This document shows positions 32,391 to 44,910 of a stretch of 64,000 bases of DNA, in pieces. A program made the position numbers and the translations under genes. The DNA is taken from the NCBI RefSeq assembly GCF_000471905.2, contig NW_006499603.1:3530437-3594436 (forward strand), written 5' to 3'. Every line of letters starts with the position of its first letter. Position 1 is the stretch's first letter. The notes below the pieces were generated by a model. It did not search any database and was not told where the DNA came from. It saw only the letters and a program-made list of their open reading frames with translations. The DNA comes from Amborella trichopoda (Eukaryota; Streptophyta; Magnoliopsida; Amborellales; Amborellaceae).

Positions 32391-33659
32391 TCTTTCTCTT
32401 CAAGACGTGCCACAATCTCAAGACTAAAAGCTCTCAATTTTTATTGATGAAGTTGAAGCCCTTTACAATGAGATATAGCGTGATATTTATAGACTTGGGC
32501 CCAAAACCTGGGTGAATGCCCAAAATCTAACCTAATTGATGATCGTTAAAATTTATTTGAATTAAAATAAAATAAAAAAAAGGGTGTAAAATTATAGTTT
32601 TGCCCCTGCCTAACAATACACAAAATTTCAAAATAGTCCCTGCTGCACCCATGGAACGTGTGCGATTTTCTTAGGATCAGGGTTGCTCCGACGCTCAGAT
32701 GACCAGAAGGTGATTACTTTTTTGTTGGGCTTGGCATGACGATCAATTTGATACTAACTTCGAGCCACGAATCGTGTTTTTCTGCCACGATCATGCAACT
32801 TGAAATTTGTAGGAAACATGGAAAATTTCGATTTATAGTGCACTCGTTTCTTGATGTATTTTCTTGATTTCTTTGCTGAATTATATTGAGCATACCGTCA
32901 TGATCACGTTGCAACAAACGCAGCTCGTTTTCGTGTCTGAACGAAGATTTTACCATCTTGGGTTTTTGGCCGGAATTTAGATTCTAGCGGCCAGAATTCT
33001 GTAGCAATTTTAACTCCTTCGTATGCCAAATCTAACCGTTTATCACACGCGAGGCTCGAACTAGACATGGCCCTAGATCTTATGCACATAATGCAACTGG
33101 TTTCGTGTCGATCGAGTATGCGAGCACTGTGATATGGCTTCTCGAGTGGGTCATACAACTACTGATTTTATTGTAACCTTATTTTCGAATCATCTTCTCC
33201 ACTCTAGCTTTTCTCTTTGCGCGGACATTGTCCCTGGACATGCCATATATCAAAATGCTCGTCCTGACGAGACGAACACGCTCATAAAATTTGAATGTGA
33301 TCCGACTCATAACGAGGGAGATACTAATCTCGAAAGTTGCTGGTCGTGACTGTGAAATCTAGTCTCTCTTATTGGAGACTGGTGCAGGGAGGGCGTATGG
33401 GAATAGCATGTGGCCTCTCTTTTTTAGTCTTTTGCCCATAACTTTGTCCTGGAACGTTTAATTAAGCCAAAATTTGACCCCTAGGAGTTTTCCATCGTGA
33501 CAGACCCAATGGCATTGGTTTCACAACCATTTGACTCTCCGAAGATAGGTTTCCAGTTATAGGGTCCATTTTAGGGTGCAAGAGACCAATTTTTTTGAAA
33601 CTATTTCTTTGTCTGCACTACCTTAGACATCTCAGATTGCAACAAAACATGGCAGGTGG
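32390..33659 (-). mobile_element. LTR type 1 upstream (U3) region, element B
   Basis: Read on the - strand it aligns with 46516-47520 and 3605-4780. Marks include CCTATAACTGGAAACC, a hairpin at 33380-33361 (AGTCTC and GAGACT), ATTCTGGCCGCTAGAATC, GGTAAAATCTTCGTTCAG, a TATA-like CTATAAATA near 32490 and AATAAAAATTGAGAG after it. The outer end lies in the gap. Confidence 0.7.
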
Positions 33660-34069
33660 NNNNNNNNNNNNNNNNNNNNNNNNNNNNNNNNNNNNNNNNN
33701 NNNNNNNNNNNNNNNNNNNNNNNNNNNNNNNNNNNNNNNNNNNNNNNNNNNNNNNNNNNNNNNNNNNNNNNNNNNNNNNNNNNNNNNNNNNNNNNNNNNN
33801 NNNNNNNNNNNNNNNNNNNNNNNNNNNNNNNNNNNNNNNNNNNNNNNNNNNNNNNNNNNNNNNNNNNNNNNNNNNNNNNNNNNNNNNNNNNNNNNNNNNN
33901 NNNNNNNNNNNNNNNNNNNNNNNNNNNNNNNNNNNNNNNNNNNNNNNNNNNNNNNNNNNNNNNNNNNNNNNNNNNNNNNNNNNNNNNNNNNNNNNNNNNN
34001 NNNNNNNNNNNNNNNNNNNNNNNNNNNNNNNNNNNNNNNNNNNNNNNNNNNNNNNNNNNNNNNNNNNNN
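33660..34069. other. Assembly gap (410 N)
   Basis: Unknown bases. The gap hides the outer end of element B's LTR and the start of the following Tekay-like LTR. Confidence 1.
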
Positions 34070-35675
34070 ACTAAAGGACGTGGGCTTTAAGCGTTTAAAG
34101 CGTAGCTAACGCTCACACCTGTAACTCAATAAAAGAATAAAATAATATATTAGTAGAATTTAAATTCAGAGAGGTGAGGACTCCTACCTTAGAAAACTTA
34201 TGAGATTGTTCACTCTGGTCGAAACACAGTGAACTCCTCTCTCTAGCCGAATTTTTATCGGAAGCTCTCTCTCAAGTATTTGTGGGTAAGTGACATCGTC
34301 TTCCTGAAAAATAGTCTGTTTTTAATAAATATTGATATTTCCGTCTAGGATCTTTATTTTATAAGTTTTGTGTGTAAGTGACCTCATTGTCTCGAAAAAT
34401 AATCCACTCTTTTTAAAAATACAATGAAATAATTATTTCTGCTTATTATCATGAATTTTAGGCGCGATAAATTTTATGCGCACGTGACCTCATTATCTTG
34501 AAAAATAATCTTTTTAATAAAAATTGTGTTATTTTATCTATGTTAGAAATTTTGAATGCTGTAAATTAGAAAAATAAATTTATTTATTTTTCTTGTCTAT
34601 TGTTAGAAATAAATGTGATATTTCGGCTTTTATTAAAATTGTGATATTTCTTTCTACTGTTTTGAATATTTAGACATTGTAAAATTCATGTGCAAATGAC
34701 TGCCTTATTATTTAAAATTTGACATTTTTGCAATTGATTATATTATTGTTGTGAAATGTTTATTTGTGGATTTATATCCTATAAATTGTGATAATTCCGT
34801 ATTCTTGAATTTCTATAAGAGTTTTTCTATACATATTAAATTGGCAATTATGCTAGAATGCCTTTACAAACTGCTACCTTTCTAAATTTGAGCCCAAAAT
34901 ATTTGATTGGTTATTTTTGAAATGTTTTAGAGAGTGACTGTTATTAATGGTTTAAGTGAAATTCATATTAATGATTTCAGTGATATGTTGAGTACATGAT
35001 ATTGCTGCTTTCAAATGTTTAAAGAGATTTAGAAATAATTTAAGTATGCAAGTGGACTCATCCGGTTCGTCGGTGAGGTATAAATGGACCTATCTAGGAT
35101 GCCGGTAGGGATTAAGTGGACTCATCCGGTACGACGGTGAGGTATAAGTGGACCTGCAGGGATTAAGTGGACCTATCTGGGACGCCGATAGGGATTAAGT
35201 GGACCCATCAGGACGCTGATGGGGTATATAGGTGACCTACTTGAGACGCCAGTAGGGTATTTTGTGAAATCCTTTGAATTATGCACTACCGTTAAAAGTG
35301 TTATAAGCATTTCAATTTCTCGGATTATACTTAATTATACATTTATTGAAAGTGAAACTGTTGATGCATTTCTGTTAATAGATCTCATTTTGGAAAATAT
35401 TGATATCTTTCAATCATGATTATTTTTAGGATTATGATGATCACTTACTGAGTAGCCAAACTCATCAAACTATTGTAAACATTTTTTCAGGATAACTGCA
35501 GATTCATTTTGAGTGCTAGTCAAGATCAACCTTGGAAGATATTGTTGTTGTGCTAGCTTTCTTTTGTTATTTTGTAAGACCTCGCCATTGTAAATTTGTC
35601 CTATCAATAGATGTATATATGTTTTGTCTGTCACATCTCAGGAATAACAGTATTGTAAATTCTTGGGGTGTGACA
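34070..35675 (+). mobile_element. Tekay/Del-like LTR, solo or 3' LTR
   Basis: The segment ends GGGGTGTGACA directly before resumed gag sequence of element D, so it is an LTR inserted there. It holds CACTTACTGAGTAGCC near 35442 and TTTTTCAGGATAACTGCAG near 35483, the same layout as CTTACTGGGCT...TTGTAGATTGATAG in LTRs of F1 and F2 (on their strand). Upstream lies the hairpin array at 35057-35256. The start is in the gap, so length and target duplication are unknown. No internal region is next to it. Differences from F1 and F2 indicate a third subfamily. Confidence 0.7.
35057..35256. repeat. Tandem hairpin array with co-varying arms
   Basis: Seven units of about 26-33 bp have the spacer ATTAAGTGGA or similar and a central inverted repeat. 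Arm pairs are CTCATCCG/CGGTGAG (35057-35077 and 35121-35141), CCTATC/GGTAGG (35089-35109), CCTGCAGG (35153-35160), CCTATC/GATAGG (35172-35192), CCCATCAG/CTGATGGG (35204-35223) and CCTACT/AGTAGG (35236-35256). GACG recurs in the loop. Arms differ between units but remain complementary. Confidence 0.9.
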
Positions 35676-37308
35676 GCCTGTCTCCCCCAACTTCAATACA
35701 GACCTAGGTAGAAATGGAGCGCTTGTTCTATAAACACTTCTATGAAGTCGAGAGAGAAGTCTAGGCCATTGAACTTCCCACACTATCCTAGAACCTAGAC
35801 GAGTCGATCGGTAAGTTCGTCGCAAGGTGGAGAGATTGAGATGCGTACCAAGTTACTCCCATTCTTGAAATTAATGCCGTTCAAACCTGTGTGTGTAACA
35901 TGCGGCTGAAAATTTCCTTGCATGTTGAAGCATCAAACCCGACCTCCATATCGGATCTGATCTCCAAAGCCGTCTGGATAGAGAACCTTCTCAAGCATCA
36001 CGACAACCTCCATACCCAATCATCAAATGGGGAAAACAATTGAAGCTCTGATAACAGTTGTAGCAATTCTTGGGGAAATCAGTAAAAGGAGTGATCAGTG
36101 CTTCCGTCATTGTAACGAACCCTAAGGAGGCCTCGGCTCAAATGGTGGATTTCTCCAAGGGGACCCTCCAAGTGCTTAGGGGACATCTCAAGCGAACAAA
36201 TAGAAATCCCAGTCTTGCTTCGATAGGAAGTGGGTCCCGACCTTACTCCGAATGCTGATTGAGCAAAAAATGATCACCCTACTTGGGATGAAAAGGCCAA
36301 AAGATGCTGACTTTGTCACCCATAAGAATTATTGTGCCTATCATAGAATGCTGGAACATCCTGTTCAAGATTGCTTCACGCTCAAGGATCACATCGAGGC
36401 TTTAATCTAGAAAGGGTAGATACAACTCAATAACCTTAAAAAGGTATTCGGGCCAGCTGAAGAGGCTCACGTGGTAACAGTTCAAGAAGAAGACAAATGA
36501 GAGTATCATCTTGATGAACTACCACCAAACTTTCTTCAAGTGTTATTTGGTATCATGCTAGAAATAGGGAAATCGTACCAAAGCCATCAAGGTAGCCCAG
36601 AGGCCTCGCTCAAGGGACTCAGAAACTTTGGTGCCCGTATCATCAGATATGAGGACATGACTTAGAAGGGTGCTTCGGTTTTCAAGTTTTAATCATAAAA
36701 ACAGTTCATGGAGAGCACTCCACTAACACTATTTCAAGAGAGGATGTTCGAATCACCAGACTGCCAACACAAGAGGTCACTCAGACACCGAGCTCCTATG
36801 AGAGAACACCTCTCGGGTCCTCTGACTTTAACGAAGCCTCAACTTCCCAACCATGGTAGGTCTATCGAGGACGAAGCAGAATGAAGTTCATGAGAAGGGA
36901 AGCGGTTCGCCAAGCAATGCCAGCCCCTAAGCCCTGCGAACCTGATCATCATGCACTCATTCTTAAAAATGGTAGAAGGAGACGAGCACCAAGGGTCGCT
37001 CACCGAAATAGGAAACTCCCTCAATCCCAAACAAAGGTCGAATTTCTCAAACCCCTTCCTCCATTACCAACCATGCAGGACTTTTTCCTTGAGTCAGTCG
37101 CTCTTACTGACCTTGACCCGTAATCCAGTCACGAGGTCATTCATGAGCCTTCCTCTACTCAGACTCCCAATATGTTCGATAAGGGTGACGGCATAAAAAG
37201 TACCCCCCAACGGTCACAGTAGGGTGAAGACCTAAAAGATTTCCTGCACATGTCCAACTCCCATGATGACGCGAAAAGCTACCTGGATCAGTCCAATTTG
37301 AGTGACGA
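35676..37308 (+). pseudogene. Element D, type 1 gag fragment (Tat lineage)
   Basis: It aligns with 51230-53105 of element C. Marks include KISLHVEAS-type text (AAAATTTCCTTGCATGTTGAAGC near 35915), a finger with YCAYHRMLEHPVQDCF near 36335, and a run of prolines PPLPTM near 37060. It begins directly at the Tekay-like LTR end and stops at the F1 LTR, so it is a piece of an old element cut by two insertions. Its own LTRs and pol are absent. The frame is broken in many places. Confidence 0.75.
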
Positions 37309-40300
37309 TGTCACGACCCTGCCCCCGATCCCTTTATCGTACGTGACAGAGGGTGACCGGGTGCGGGTTTGTTATCCCAAGGTAGCATATGTCACTCAGG
37401 TCGGAGTGGACTCAACGCCTTTATCTCGATAATCAAAGAAAATAATGGAAAATAGCTAAATTAATAATTCTAAGTGTAGATAAATATATTTAAAACTAGG
37501 GGAAAATCATACCTCATTAAAACTACACTACATAAATTTTCTGCAAAAAGTTACACTTGAATCTGGGGCATCAGAGCCTAATCTTATATTTTTCAAAATA
37601 AAACAAATTTAGGGATAAACTGCCCAATTACATACAAGATCTGGGTTTCTTCTCATGTAAAAAGGACTTCAGCTCCCAACAGCAAGACACAAGCATCTGG
37701 CCCTCGACCTAGCGCTATCAATCTACAAGAGGGGTGATGCAGGGTGGATGAGCTAAAAAGCCCAGTAAGTAGATCTAGGTGCTATGCATCATTAATGAGT
37801 CTATTCATACATCATAAGAAATTCTTCCAATTATAAGAAGTCATAAAGCAGCATTCATGTAAATCAGTAATCAGATCAATGCATCAATAACATGCATCAT
37901 ATCCAAATATCAGTCATCATTCAATCATTACAATCATCAGCATTCCCATTCACTATTCAAATATTAACCACTCACTCCTTAGTTTCCCCTACTCTCCAAG
38001 TAGAGGACCTATCCATCAGACTAAGCCAATTCCATTGCTTAGGACCTCTACCGTACCTCAGGAGGGAGGCTAATGAAAAATAGATAAATCTACTTTGTAA
38101 TGCCCTCATACTCATGCACAAAGTCCCCAGCACATATTGGGGTTTTCGATAAGCACTTACCTTGTAAGCCATCACTCACTAGTCTCATCATATAAACTTT
38201 GAGGGGTGCAACCCTCCCATTCCATTTGTTAGCTAACCCCATCCTATCATTTAGTGAGTTAGGGAACATTACCGGCATCACTTTTCTCAGTGTAAAGTAT
38301 CCACTACCGATGGGGGCCCCTCGCGTAGTGGCCAGTATCACAATACTATAGTAGAACAATACCCACTATCAATGGGTGATTCATTTCATAGTGGTCATTA
38401 TCACTGCATCATATCGTGATCAAGCATTCAAATCATTCATGCTAAATCAGTTCCTTATGATAGATAATTCAGATTTTCATCATTCAAAGTTTGAGTCTTA
38501 CTCTGAACTATCGATCAGTCACATAACATTATGACACCTAGCATGAAACACCCATGATATGAGAGCTAGCACATTGCATTTTTTCTTAGCAGTAAGCTTT
38601 AACATTACTATACTTTTCATGTAACATTTGTCATGGAACTATCAAAGTAGCAAGGAATTTCTAAATTTTCAAATAATAGCTGCATAGCACCGTTCACGTA
38701 ACACTATGGCATTTAGAATTCATCACATGAAAATTATTACATAGCACTCATGCTTATCGCTTATCAAAGATAACACTGTGCCACTTGAGTTGCTTAGTGA
38801 GTAATCCAATAAAAGGTAACACAATACGAGCGTAGGACTACAATTTCTGTGACATGTAACGGTGACGTACCCTTCTTATTGGAGGCGTAACTCCCAATCT
38901 AAGGAGAATTTCAAAATGATTTAAGCATACAACTGTAAGATGACACATAGATCATTAAAAAGGAGGTAGTTTGAAGGTTTTTGGACATCGTTTGATAGGT
39001 CAAAAGCTCCGCACAAAGTGGGTGACATTTGCTGGAATTTCCTGCAACTGTGAACAGTGATATACCCTCACATTTCGGGGCATAACTCCTAATATACGAG
39101 GAATTTCAAAATGAGTTCAACATGAAACTTTAATTTAATACATAGGTATTTCAAATGGTGGTGGTTTGAAGACTTTTGGACATTTTTTGACAGATTAGTA
39201 GCTCTATGAAATATAGGTGACAGTTGCTGGAAATCCCCGCAACTGTGGACAGTGACATACCCTCACGTTTTAGGGCATATCTCTTAACCCATACGAAATT
39301 GTAACGTGGTGTAAAATGAAAAATAGAAATACACAAGCATATATTTCATTTGAAACCGGTTTGGCCCCATTTGGACAACATTTGTCCACTGGAAAATTTG
39401 ATGCAAGAACAGTCAAAGTTCTTGAAATTATCATTCTCAAGTTTAACATGCTTCAAAGAACACTTAATGTTTCACAAACCAATACGAATCTTGATACAAA
39501 ACCTTGTTCATATTAAACTAGTCATACAAAAAATTTATTTCACAAATTTCCACAACTAGTAAGATCGTTTATATTGCTCAAATAATCATGGCATGTAGAG
39601 GCACAAATTTGTAATTTCGAGCTCATTTTAACCCATTCACTTCTATACCTCTCATCCTACCCTTTTACCCCCTTTCTTGACTTAGATTTAATTACTTCTA
39701 AATCAAGTGATGTATGGGAAATAAACCTACTTACCTGATGCGCTTGGTGTCTTTAGACCTCCCACTCATGGGCCTCCTCAAGCTTCGAGCAAGGGCTTCT
39801 CTAAGGGCAGCAGTTCACTCCCACTTTGCTTCTTAGAGAGAGAGTGTGTGAGGCAAGTGACGGAAACGATGTTGAAAGGGGAGGGGAGAGGGCTTAAGTA
39901 CCCACAGTAGGTGGGATTCATTATTGCTGACTTGGTAGGTGAAGGTGACTGTGGTTGACTATGGGCGGCGCTGACACATACAACATTGACAAGTGCGGCG
40001 CTGGCAGTGGTCACATCATCCATTTTGCACTCACGACGCTACACAAGTATGACGTTCCCTTCGCTTGTCGCGCGGCGTTACCTCTTTTCTGCCTTCACGT
40101 GTGGCGTTAGTCCTTAGATTCACGAGCGGCGATACTCCTTAAGCTTGCGACGATACCTTTTTGCACGCACGACGTTACCCCTCAGATTTAAGCGCGGCGA
40201 TAGTCCTTTATATGCACCACGTTTCTCTTCCTCCTCTCTCTTCTACACACACGGCGCTAGGCTTCCTCTACACACACAACACTAGGCCCCGTCTACTACA

Positions 40301-40350
40301 CTATTTTCATGCGCATCTCAAGTCTAGGAAAATTAGTAGTCCTTACATCA
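37309..40350 (-). mobile_element. 3' LTR of F1
   Basis: The LTR is 3042 bp. On the + strand it runs from TGTCACGACC to CCTTACATCA, giving TG...CA ends. It includes hairpins at 38301-38331 and 38363-38394 and a degraded GC-rich repeat field near 39960-40270. The flank on its outer side is GACGA; the opposite flank is lost. Confidence 0.9.
38301..38394. repeat. Hairpin pair in F1 3' LTR
   Basis: Two inverted repeats have outer arms CCACTA and TAGTGG. The first has inner arms CGATGGGG and CCCCTCG; the second AATG and CATT. The 5' LTR copies at 45901-45932 and 45963-45994 have CGATGGG with CCCCTTCG, and CAATGG with CCATTG. Confidence 0.85.
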
Positions 40351-40362
40351 TGCCCCCCTTAA
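40351..40362 (-). other. Polypurine tract of F1
   Basis: On the - strand TTAAGGGGGGCA precedes the LTR start TGATGTAAGG. The F2 equivalent is TTAAGGGGGGAA at 57249-57260. This is the usual place and form for Tekay elements. Confidence 0.8.
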
Positions 40363-40449
40363 AAAGGATTTTGTCCTCAAATCTTATTGATGTTAATAAA
40401 AAAGATGGGGGTACTTCTTCCGAATTTCATCCTCTCGTTCCCATGTTGA

Positions 40450-40850
40450 TTATTCTCTTGAATGATATTGCCATTGCACCCAAACAAGGGGGATTTCTTT
40501 ATTGTGAAAAATCTGTACTCTCTTGTCTAATATCCCAATTGGTCGTTCAACATAGATCAAGTCTTCCCTGAGCGAGATTGGTTTGTACTCCAAAATATGG
40601 GATGGATCTGGTTGATACCTTATCAGCAGTGATGCATGAAAAACATTGTGAATGTTGGTTAATTCAGGTGGCTGGGCAAGCTGGTATGCCATGATCCTAA
40701 CACTTTCCACAATCTCAAAAGGCCCAATAAATCGTGGGCTTAGCTTCCCCTTTTTACCGAACCTAATAATGCCTTTAGTCTGTGATACTTTTAGGAAGAC
40801 CCGTTCACCCACTTCGAATTTGAGGTATCTTCTACGATTATTGGTGTAAC
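40450..40850 (-). pseudogene. Integrase C-terminal/chromodomain-like tail, F1
   Basis: The text KLSPRFIGPFEIVE, then AYQLAQPPELTNIHNVFHAS, then EDLIYVERPIGILDKRVQI and IPLVWVQWQYHSRE is the characteristic Tekay/Del end of pol. The last part is the start of the chromodomain, thought to guide insertion to certain chromatin. Confidence 0.8.
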
Positions 40851-40859
40851 TCTTCTACC

Positions 40860-41770
40860 GACTTTGAGTTGTCCCGCGTTGTTCTCAAATTAAGGAATTT
40901 CAGAGGTTATTTGAACAATTTTGGGCCCCAATAATTTTCTTTCGCTCACCTCATCCCAACAGATGGGAGACCGACACTTTCTTCCATACAGGGCCTCATA
41001 AGGTGCCATTCGAAAACTGGCTTGGAAGCTATTATTATAGGGAAAGTCTATTAGAGGAAAATGGTCTTCCCAGCTTCCCTTAAAATTAGTAACACAAGCC
41101 CTTAACATGTCTTCCAAATTCTGAATGAGTCCCTTTGATTGCTCATCTGTCTGGGGTGAAAGGCGGTGCTAAAAGTAAGCCTGGTCCCCAAAGCTTACTG
41201 CAACTTGCCCAAAACCTAGAGGTGAATTTGGTGTCCTAGTCAGACATGATGTTGATGGGTACACTCTGTAGCCTTACATTTTCTCTAATGTATAACTGGG
41301 CCAGCTTATTCAGAGCATAGATTGTGCAGACCGGTAAGAAATGAGCAGCTTTAGTTAATCGTCTGTCATGACCCAAATACTATTGTGCCCTACCCTTGAC
41401 CTTGGCAATCAAGAAACAAAGTCCATCGTGATGTGCTCCCATTTCCACTTTCATATGGGCAATGGCTGTAACAATCTGGTGGATTTTGATGTTCCACCTT
41501 CACTTGCTAACACATCAAGCATTTAATGATAAATTATGTGACCTCCCTCTTCATGTTGTTCCACCAGAAGATCTTTTTCAGATCTTGGTCCATCTTTGAA
41601 CTCTCTGAGTGTATCGTGTAACGGGATTGGTGTGCTTCTTCTTGAATAACCCTTTTTGTACTTTCGTTATTAGGAACACATACTTGGCCTTTAAATCTTA
41701 ACAATTCATCATTGCTCATAGTGAAATCCTCTTTTTCTTCCACTTTTATTTCGTCAAGGATTTTCATAAA
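40860..41770 (-). pseudogene. Integrase remnant, F1
   Basis: Recognisable parts are the zinc-binding HQSRYTIHSESSKMDQDLKK (41640-41570), and AYNNSFQ-type and APYEALYGRKCRSPICWDE text (41060-40940). The catalytic core between them is poorly preserved. The copy is broken. Confidence 0.75.
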
Positions 41771-41944
41771 TTGGGGATCTTCTTTTTGTGCTATTCGAAT
41801 TTATTGAAAGAACTGGGGCTCTACTTTCATACATGAAAGAATTTCGACCCCATCATTGAGGGGTAGAGTTGGGTGCCATTCAAATGCATCCTCTAGCAAT
41901 CCTATCTCTCGAAACACCAGGTGTGCCACTAAGACTACTACTTT

Positions 41945-42310
41945 TTAGCTCAGGGCGTCGGTTACCACGTTAGTCTTGCCTAGATGGTAATCAATTGTAC
42001 ATTCGTAATCATTAAGTAAGTCCATCCATCTTCTTTGCCTCATGTTCAACTCCTTCTGGGAAAATGGGTACTTGAGGCTCTTGTGATCCGTGAACACCTT
42101 AAATTGGGCCCTATAGATGTAGTGTCTCCAACTCTTCAACGCAAACACTACAGCCGCAAGATCCAATTCATGAGGTGGATAGTTTTGCTCATATGGCTTC
42201 AACTGTCTGAAGGCATAAGCGATGACCTTACCTCTCAGCATGAGCACACATCCGATCCCTTTATGGGATGCATCGGTATAAACCACAAACTCCTTATTTC
42301 CCTCAGGCAA
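41945..42310 (-). pseudogene. RNase H remnant, F1
   Basis: The segment has [55 protein letters not shown] and [10 protein letters not shown], ending NVVTDALS. It is a nearly full-length chromovirus RNase H in one open frame. Confidence 0.85.
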
Positions 42311-42479
42311 GGTCAGTAATGGGGTTGTGGTTAGTCTCTTCTTAAGTTATTGAAAGCCTCTCTCTTAATCATCAGACCACAAAAATCTCACATTCTTTTG
42401 GGTCAATCGAGTAAGGGGAAGCACTATCTTTGAAAATCCCTCTACAAAGCACCGGTAGTATCTTGATAACCCCAGAAAA

Positions 42480-43150
42480 CTAAGAACTTCGATCACATTT
42501 GTTGGTCTTTCCCATTAAAGTATGGCTTCAATCTTAGAGGGGTCGACCGTGATTCCATCCTTAGAAATGATGTGACTCAAAAAGGCTACGCTGGGGAGCC
42601 AAAATTCACTCTTGCTTAATTTGGCACAAAATCTTTCTGACTTCAAAGTTTACAAGAAAATTCTCAGATGTTGTTCATGCAGTTCCTGACTCTTCGAATA
42701 TACTAAGATATAATCAATAAAGACCACTACAAAATAATGTAGGAAAGGTTTGAATACCCTATTCATCAAATCCATGAACACAGCGGGGGCATTAGTTAAC
42801 CGGAATGGCATCACAAGGAACTCATAATGACCATATCGAGTTCTGAAAGAGGTCTTTGGGATGTCTCCCTCTCTGACTCGTAGTTGGTGATAACCCGACC
42901 GAAGATCAATCTTTGAAAACACTTAGGCCCCTTGGAGTTGGTCAAAAAGGTCGTCAATCCTATGTAGGGGATACTTATTCTTCACTGTTACTTGATTCAA
43001 CTACTTATAGTCGATCCACAGCCTTAGGGACCCATCTTTCTCTTTCATAAACAGGATAGGTGAACCCCAGGGTCACACGCTAGGTCGGACGAATCCCTTA
43101 TCTAATAATTCTTGCAACTGCTTTTTCAACTCCTTCAACTCTGCTGGAGC
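42480..43150 (-). pseudogene. Reverse transcriptase remnant, F1
   Basis: The open part has [33 protein letters not shown], and [12 protein letters not shown]. Flanking text encodes the LRLWIDYK and EFWLPSVAFLGH-like segments. This is the chromovirus palm. The copy is broken. Confidence 0.85.
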
Positions 43151-43208
43151 CATTCTATTCCGGGCTTTGGAAATGGGAACAGTGTCAGGGACCACACCTA
43201 TTTCAAAC

Positions 43209-43817
43209 TCAATCTCCCTCATTGGAGGAAGTGATGGCAACTCTACTGGGAATACCTCGGGGTCCTCTCTTACTTACTGGTATGCCCTCAAGATGAGATT
43301 GGATGTCCCGATTCTCTACTACATAGGCTAGATACCCTTCACACTTCTTAGCCAGGAGGTGAGAGGCTCGGAGAGCAGAGATAAAGTGCAGTGGGGAAGT
43401 ATCCCTAGTGCCCTCAAAGTGTAGCTCATCTTGGTCAAGGTGTCTAAAGGTCACCGTCTTTTCATGGCAATTGATGGTGGCATGGTGTGTGTACAACCAA
43501 TCCACGCCCAGAATAACATTAAAATCCTGAATCTCTAGGAAGATCAAGTCTACAAGAAGATCATGCTCATCAATTGTAATTCCACACTGTCTATACACTC
43601 TATCAGTTTCCATAGAATCCCCCACAGGTGTGCATACTACTAGAGTAAAATCAAGACATGCGGGCTCAACATTTAGATAGGAAGCAAAATGGGGTGCAAC
43701 AAAATAGTGAGAGGAACCAGGGCCAATTAAGGCTCTATCTTTAACACCACAAATGGAGAGCGTACCTCTGATCAACGAGGTGGACACCTTAGCTTCTTGT
43801 TCGGTGAGGGAAAACAC
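43209..43817 (-). pseudogene. Protease region remnant, F1
   Basis: The frame has FSLTEQEAKVSTSLIRGTLS, the former active-site region with GSSHYFVAPHFASYLNVE, VILGVDWLYTHHATINCHEK and EGYLAYVVENRD. The order matches Tekay/Del protease and its linker to reverse transcriptase. Confidence 0.8.
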
Positions 43818-43849
43818 TCATCCTTGCGTCTTTGGTCAATCCTCTGTCT

Positions 43850-44820
43850 TCATCATAGGGCAATCCTTAATCTAATGGTCGGGCTTGCCACACCTGATGC
43901 ACACGTTCTGCTTCTTGTAACATTCAGGAGTAGTGTGGTTGTCCTTCTTGCAATGAGGGCAGACCAGACATCGATCATTCTCCATGTTTCCTGGGAAGTT
44001 CTTCCAGACCTTCTGATTACACTGGTGAGGCCCTCCTCTAGCATCTCTCCTTGGAAATTGTCGGGGCTTCTTCCTAAAATTTCTCGATAGCGCGAGCTTC
44101 ATATTTCCTTCCTTCCTTGACCTATGATCCTTGTAGTCCATCTCAATCTTTAGGGCGAGGTCTACTAATGGGGTGTATGACTTCAGGTTGATAGAAAGTA
44201 CTCTTCCTCTGATGTTCAGCCGAAGGCCGCTCTCAAATTTAGCCGCCTTTCGCTCCTCGATGTTAATGATGCAAGGCACATACTTAGACAGCTCTGTAAA
44301 TTTAGCGGCCTACTATTCCACTCTCATGGCCCCTTGCTGAAGCTCAATGAATTCCACTTCCTTCCTTTCCCTGACGGAGTCTGGGAAGTATTTCTTGTAG
44401 ATACCATCAGGACGTTATCCCAAGTGGTCTCGGTTCCTAGCTCCCTCTAAGATTGCTTTACCGAGTTCCATCAATATTTAGCCTCTCCCTCCTGCATGAA
44501 GGCTCCCAACCTTACTTTTTGCTCATTGGAATAATGTAACACTTCTAATATCTTCTTTATTTACCTTTTCCACCTCTCGACTATTTCTACTCCTCCTTGC
44601 CTTAAAAAGCTTGGAGGTGCTAGCCTCCTAAATCATTCTATCAGGCTACTGTCGTTCTGCTCTGTGGTAGGGGTAGACTAGGCTGGCATTGATTCTTTCA
44701 TCATTTGGGTCATTGCTCCCAGAGTCTTGTAAAACTCACCGAGCACCTCGGTGTTCTCATTGCTAGAACTCACATTGTTGGCACGAGGCCTCGGCATCTT
44801 CAACTTAGCATTGGAGCACC
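43850..44820 (-). pseudogene. Gag remnant, F1
   Basis: The part at 44279-43872 includes GGPHQCNQKVWKN and two Cys-rich stretches, CPHCKKDNHTTPEC and CIRCGKPDH, the gag nucleic-acid-binding fingers. Upstream, weaker matches to QQGAMRVE and EFIELQQ-type text are visible. The frame is broken. Confidence 0.75.
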
Positions 44821-44892
44821 CAGTCACTAATCTATCTTAAAACTATTCTAAGGACTCTTCTAAAACCCTCTACGCCAAGAATCATATCTTGG

Positions 44893-44910
44893 GTGCTCTA
44901 ATACGATAAC
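44893..44910 (-). other. Primer-binding site of F1
   Basis: On the - strand the text after the LTR is GTTATCGTATTAGAGCACCC, a changed form of TGGTATCAGAGC, the initiator-methionine tRNA primer site used by many plant Gypsy elements. F2 has the good form at 61776-61793. Confidence 0.6.

Larger units (their letters stand above)
28253..33659 (-). mobile_element. Element B, type 1 Tat-lineage element (LTR and gag), truncated by insertion
   Basis: Read right to left it has a type 1 LTR upstream region (33659-32390), a GA-rich tract (32390-31640) and a gag region (31640-28253). From 31640 it aligns with element C from about 49565, so the LTR end and primer site present in C (about 47540-49560) are absent here. 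The pol region is not present beyond the insertion of element E at 28252. The 5' side is lost in the assembly gap. Many frame interruptions; an old fossil. Confidence 0.8.

Noticed and set aside
35057-35256. CRISPR-like array
   Set aside because: Spacers and repeats are too short, the repeat part is a changing palindrome, there are no cas genes, and the context is a plant LTR.
40161-40571. ORF across the F1 3' LTR end
   Set aside because: It crosses the LTR/polypurine boundary and is antisense to the pol tail, so it is a shadow frame.
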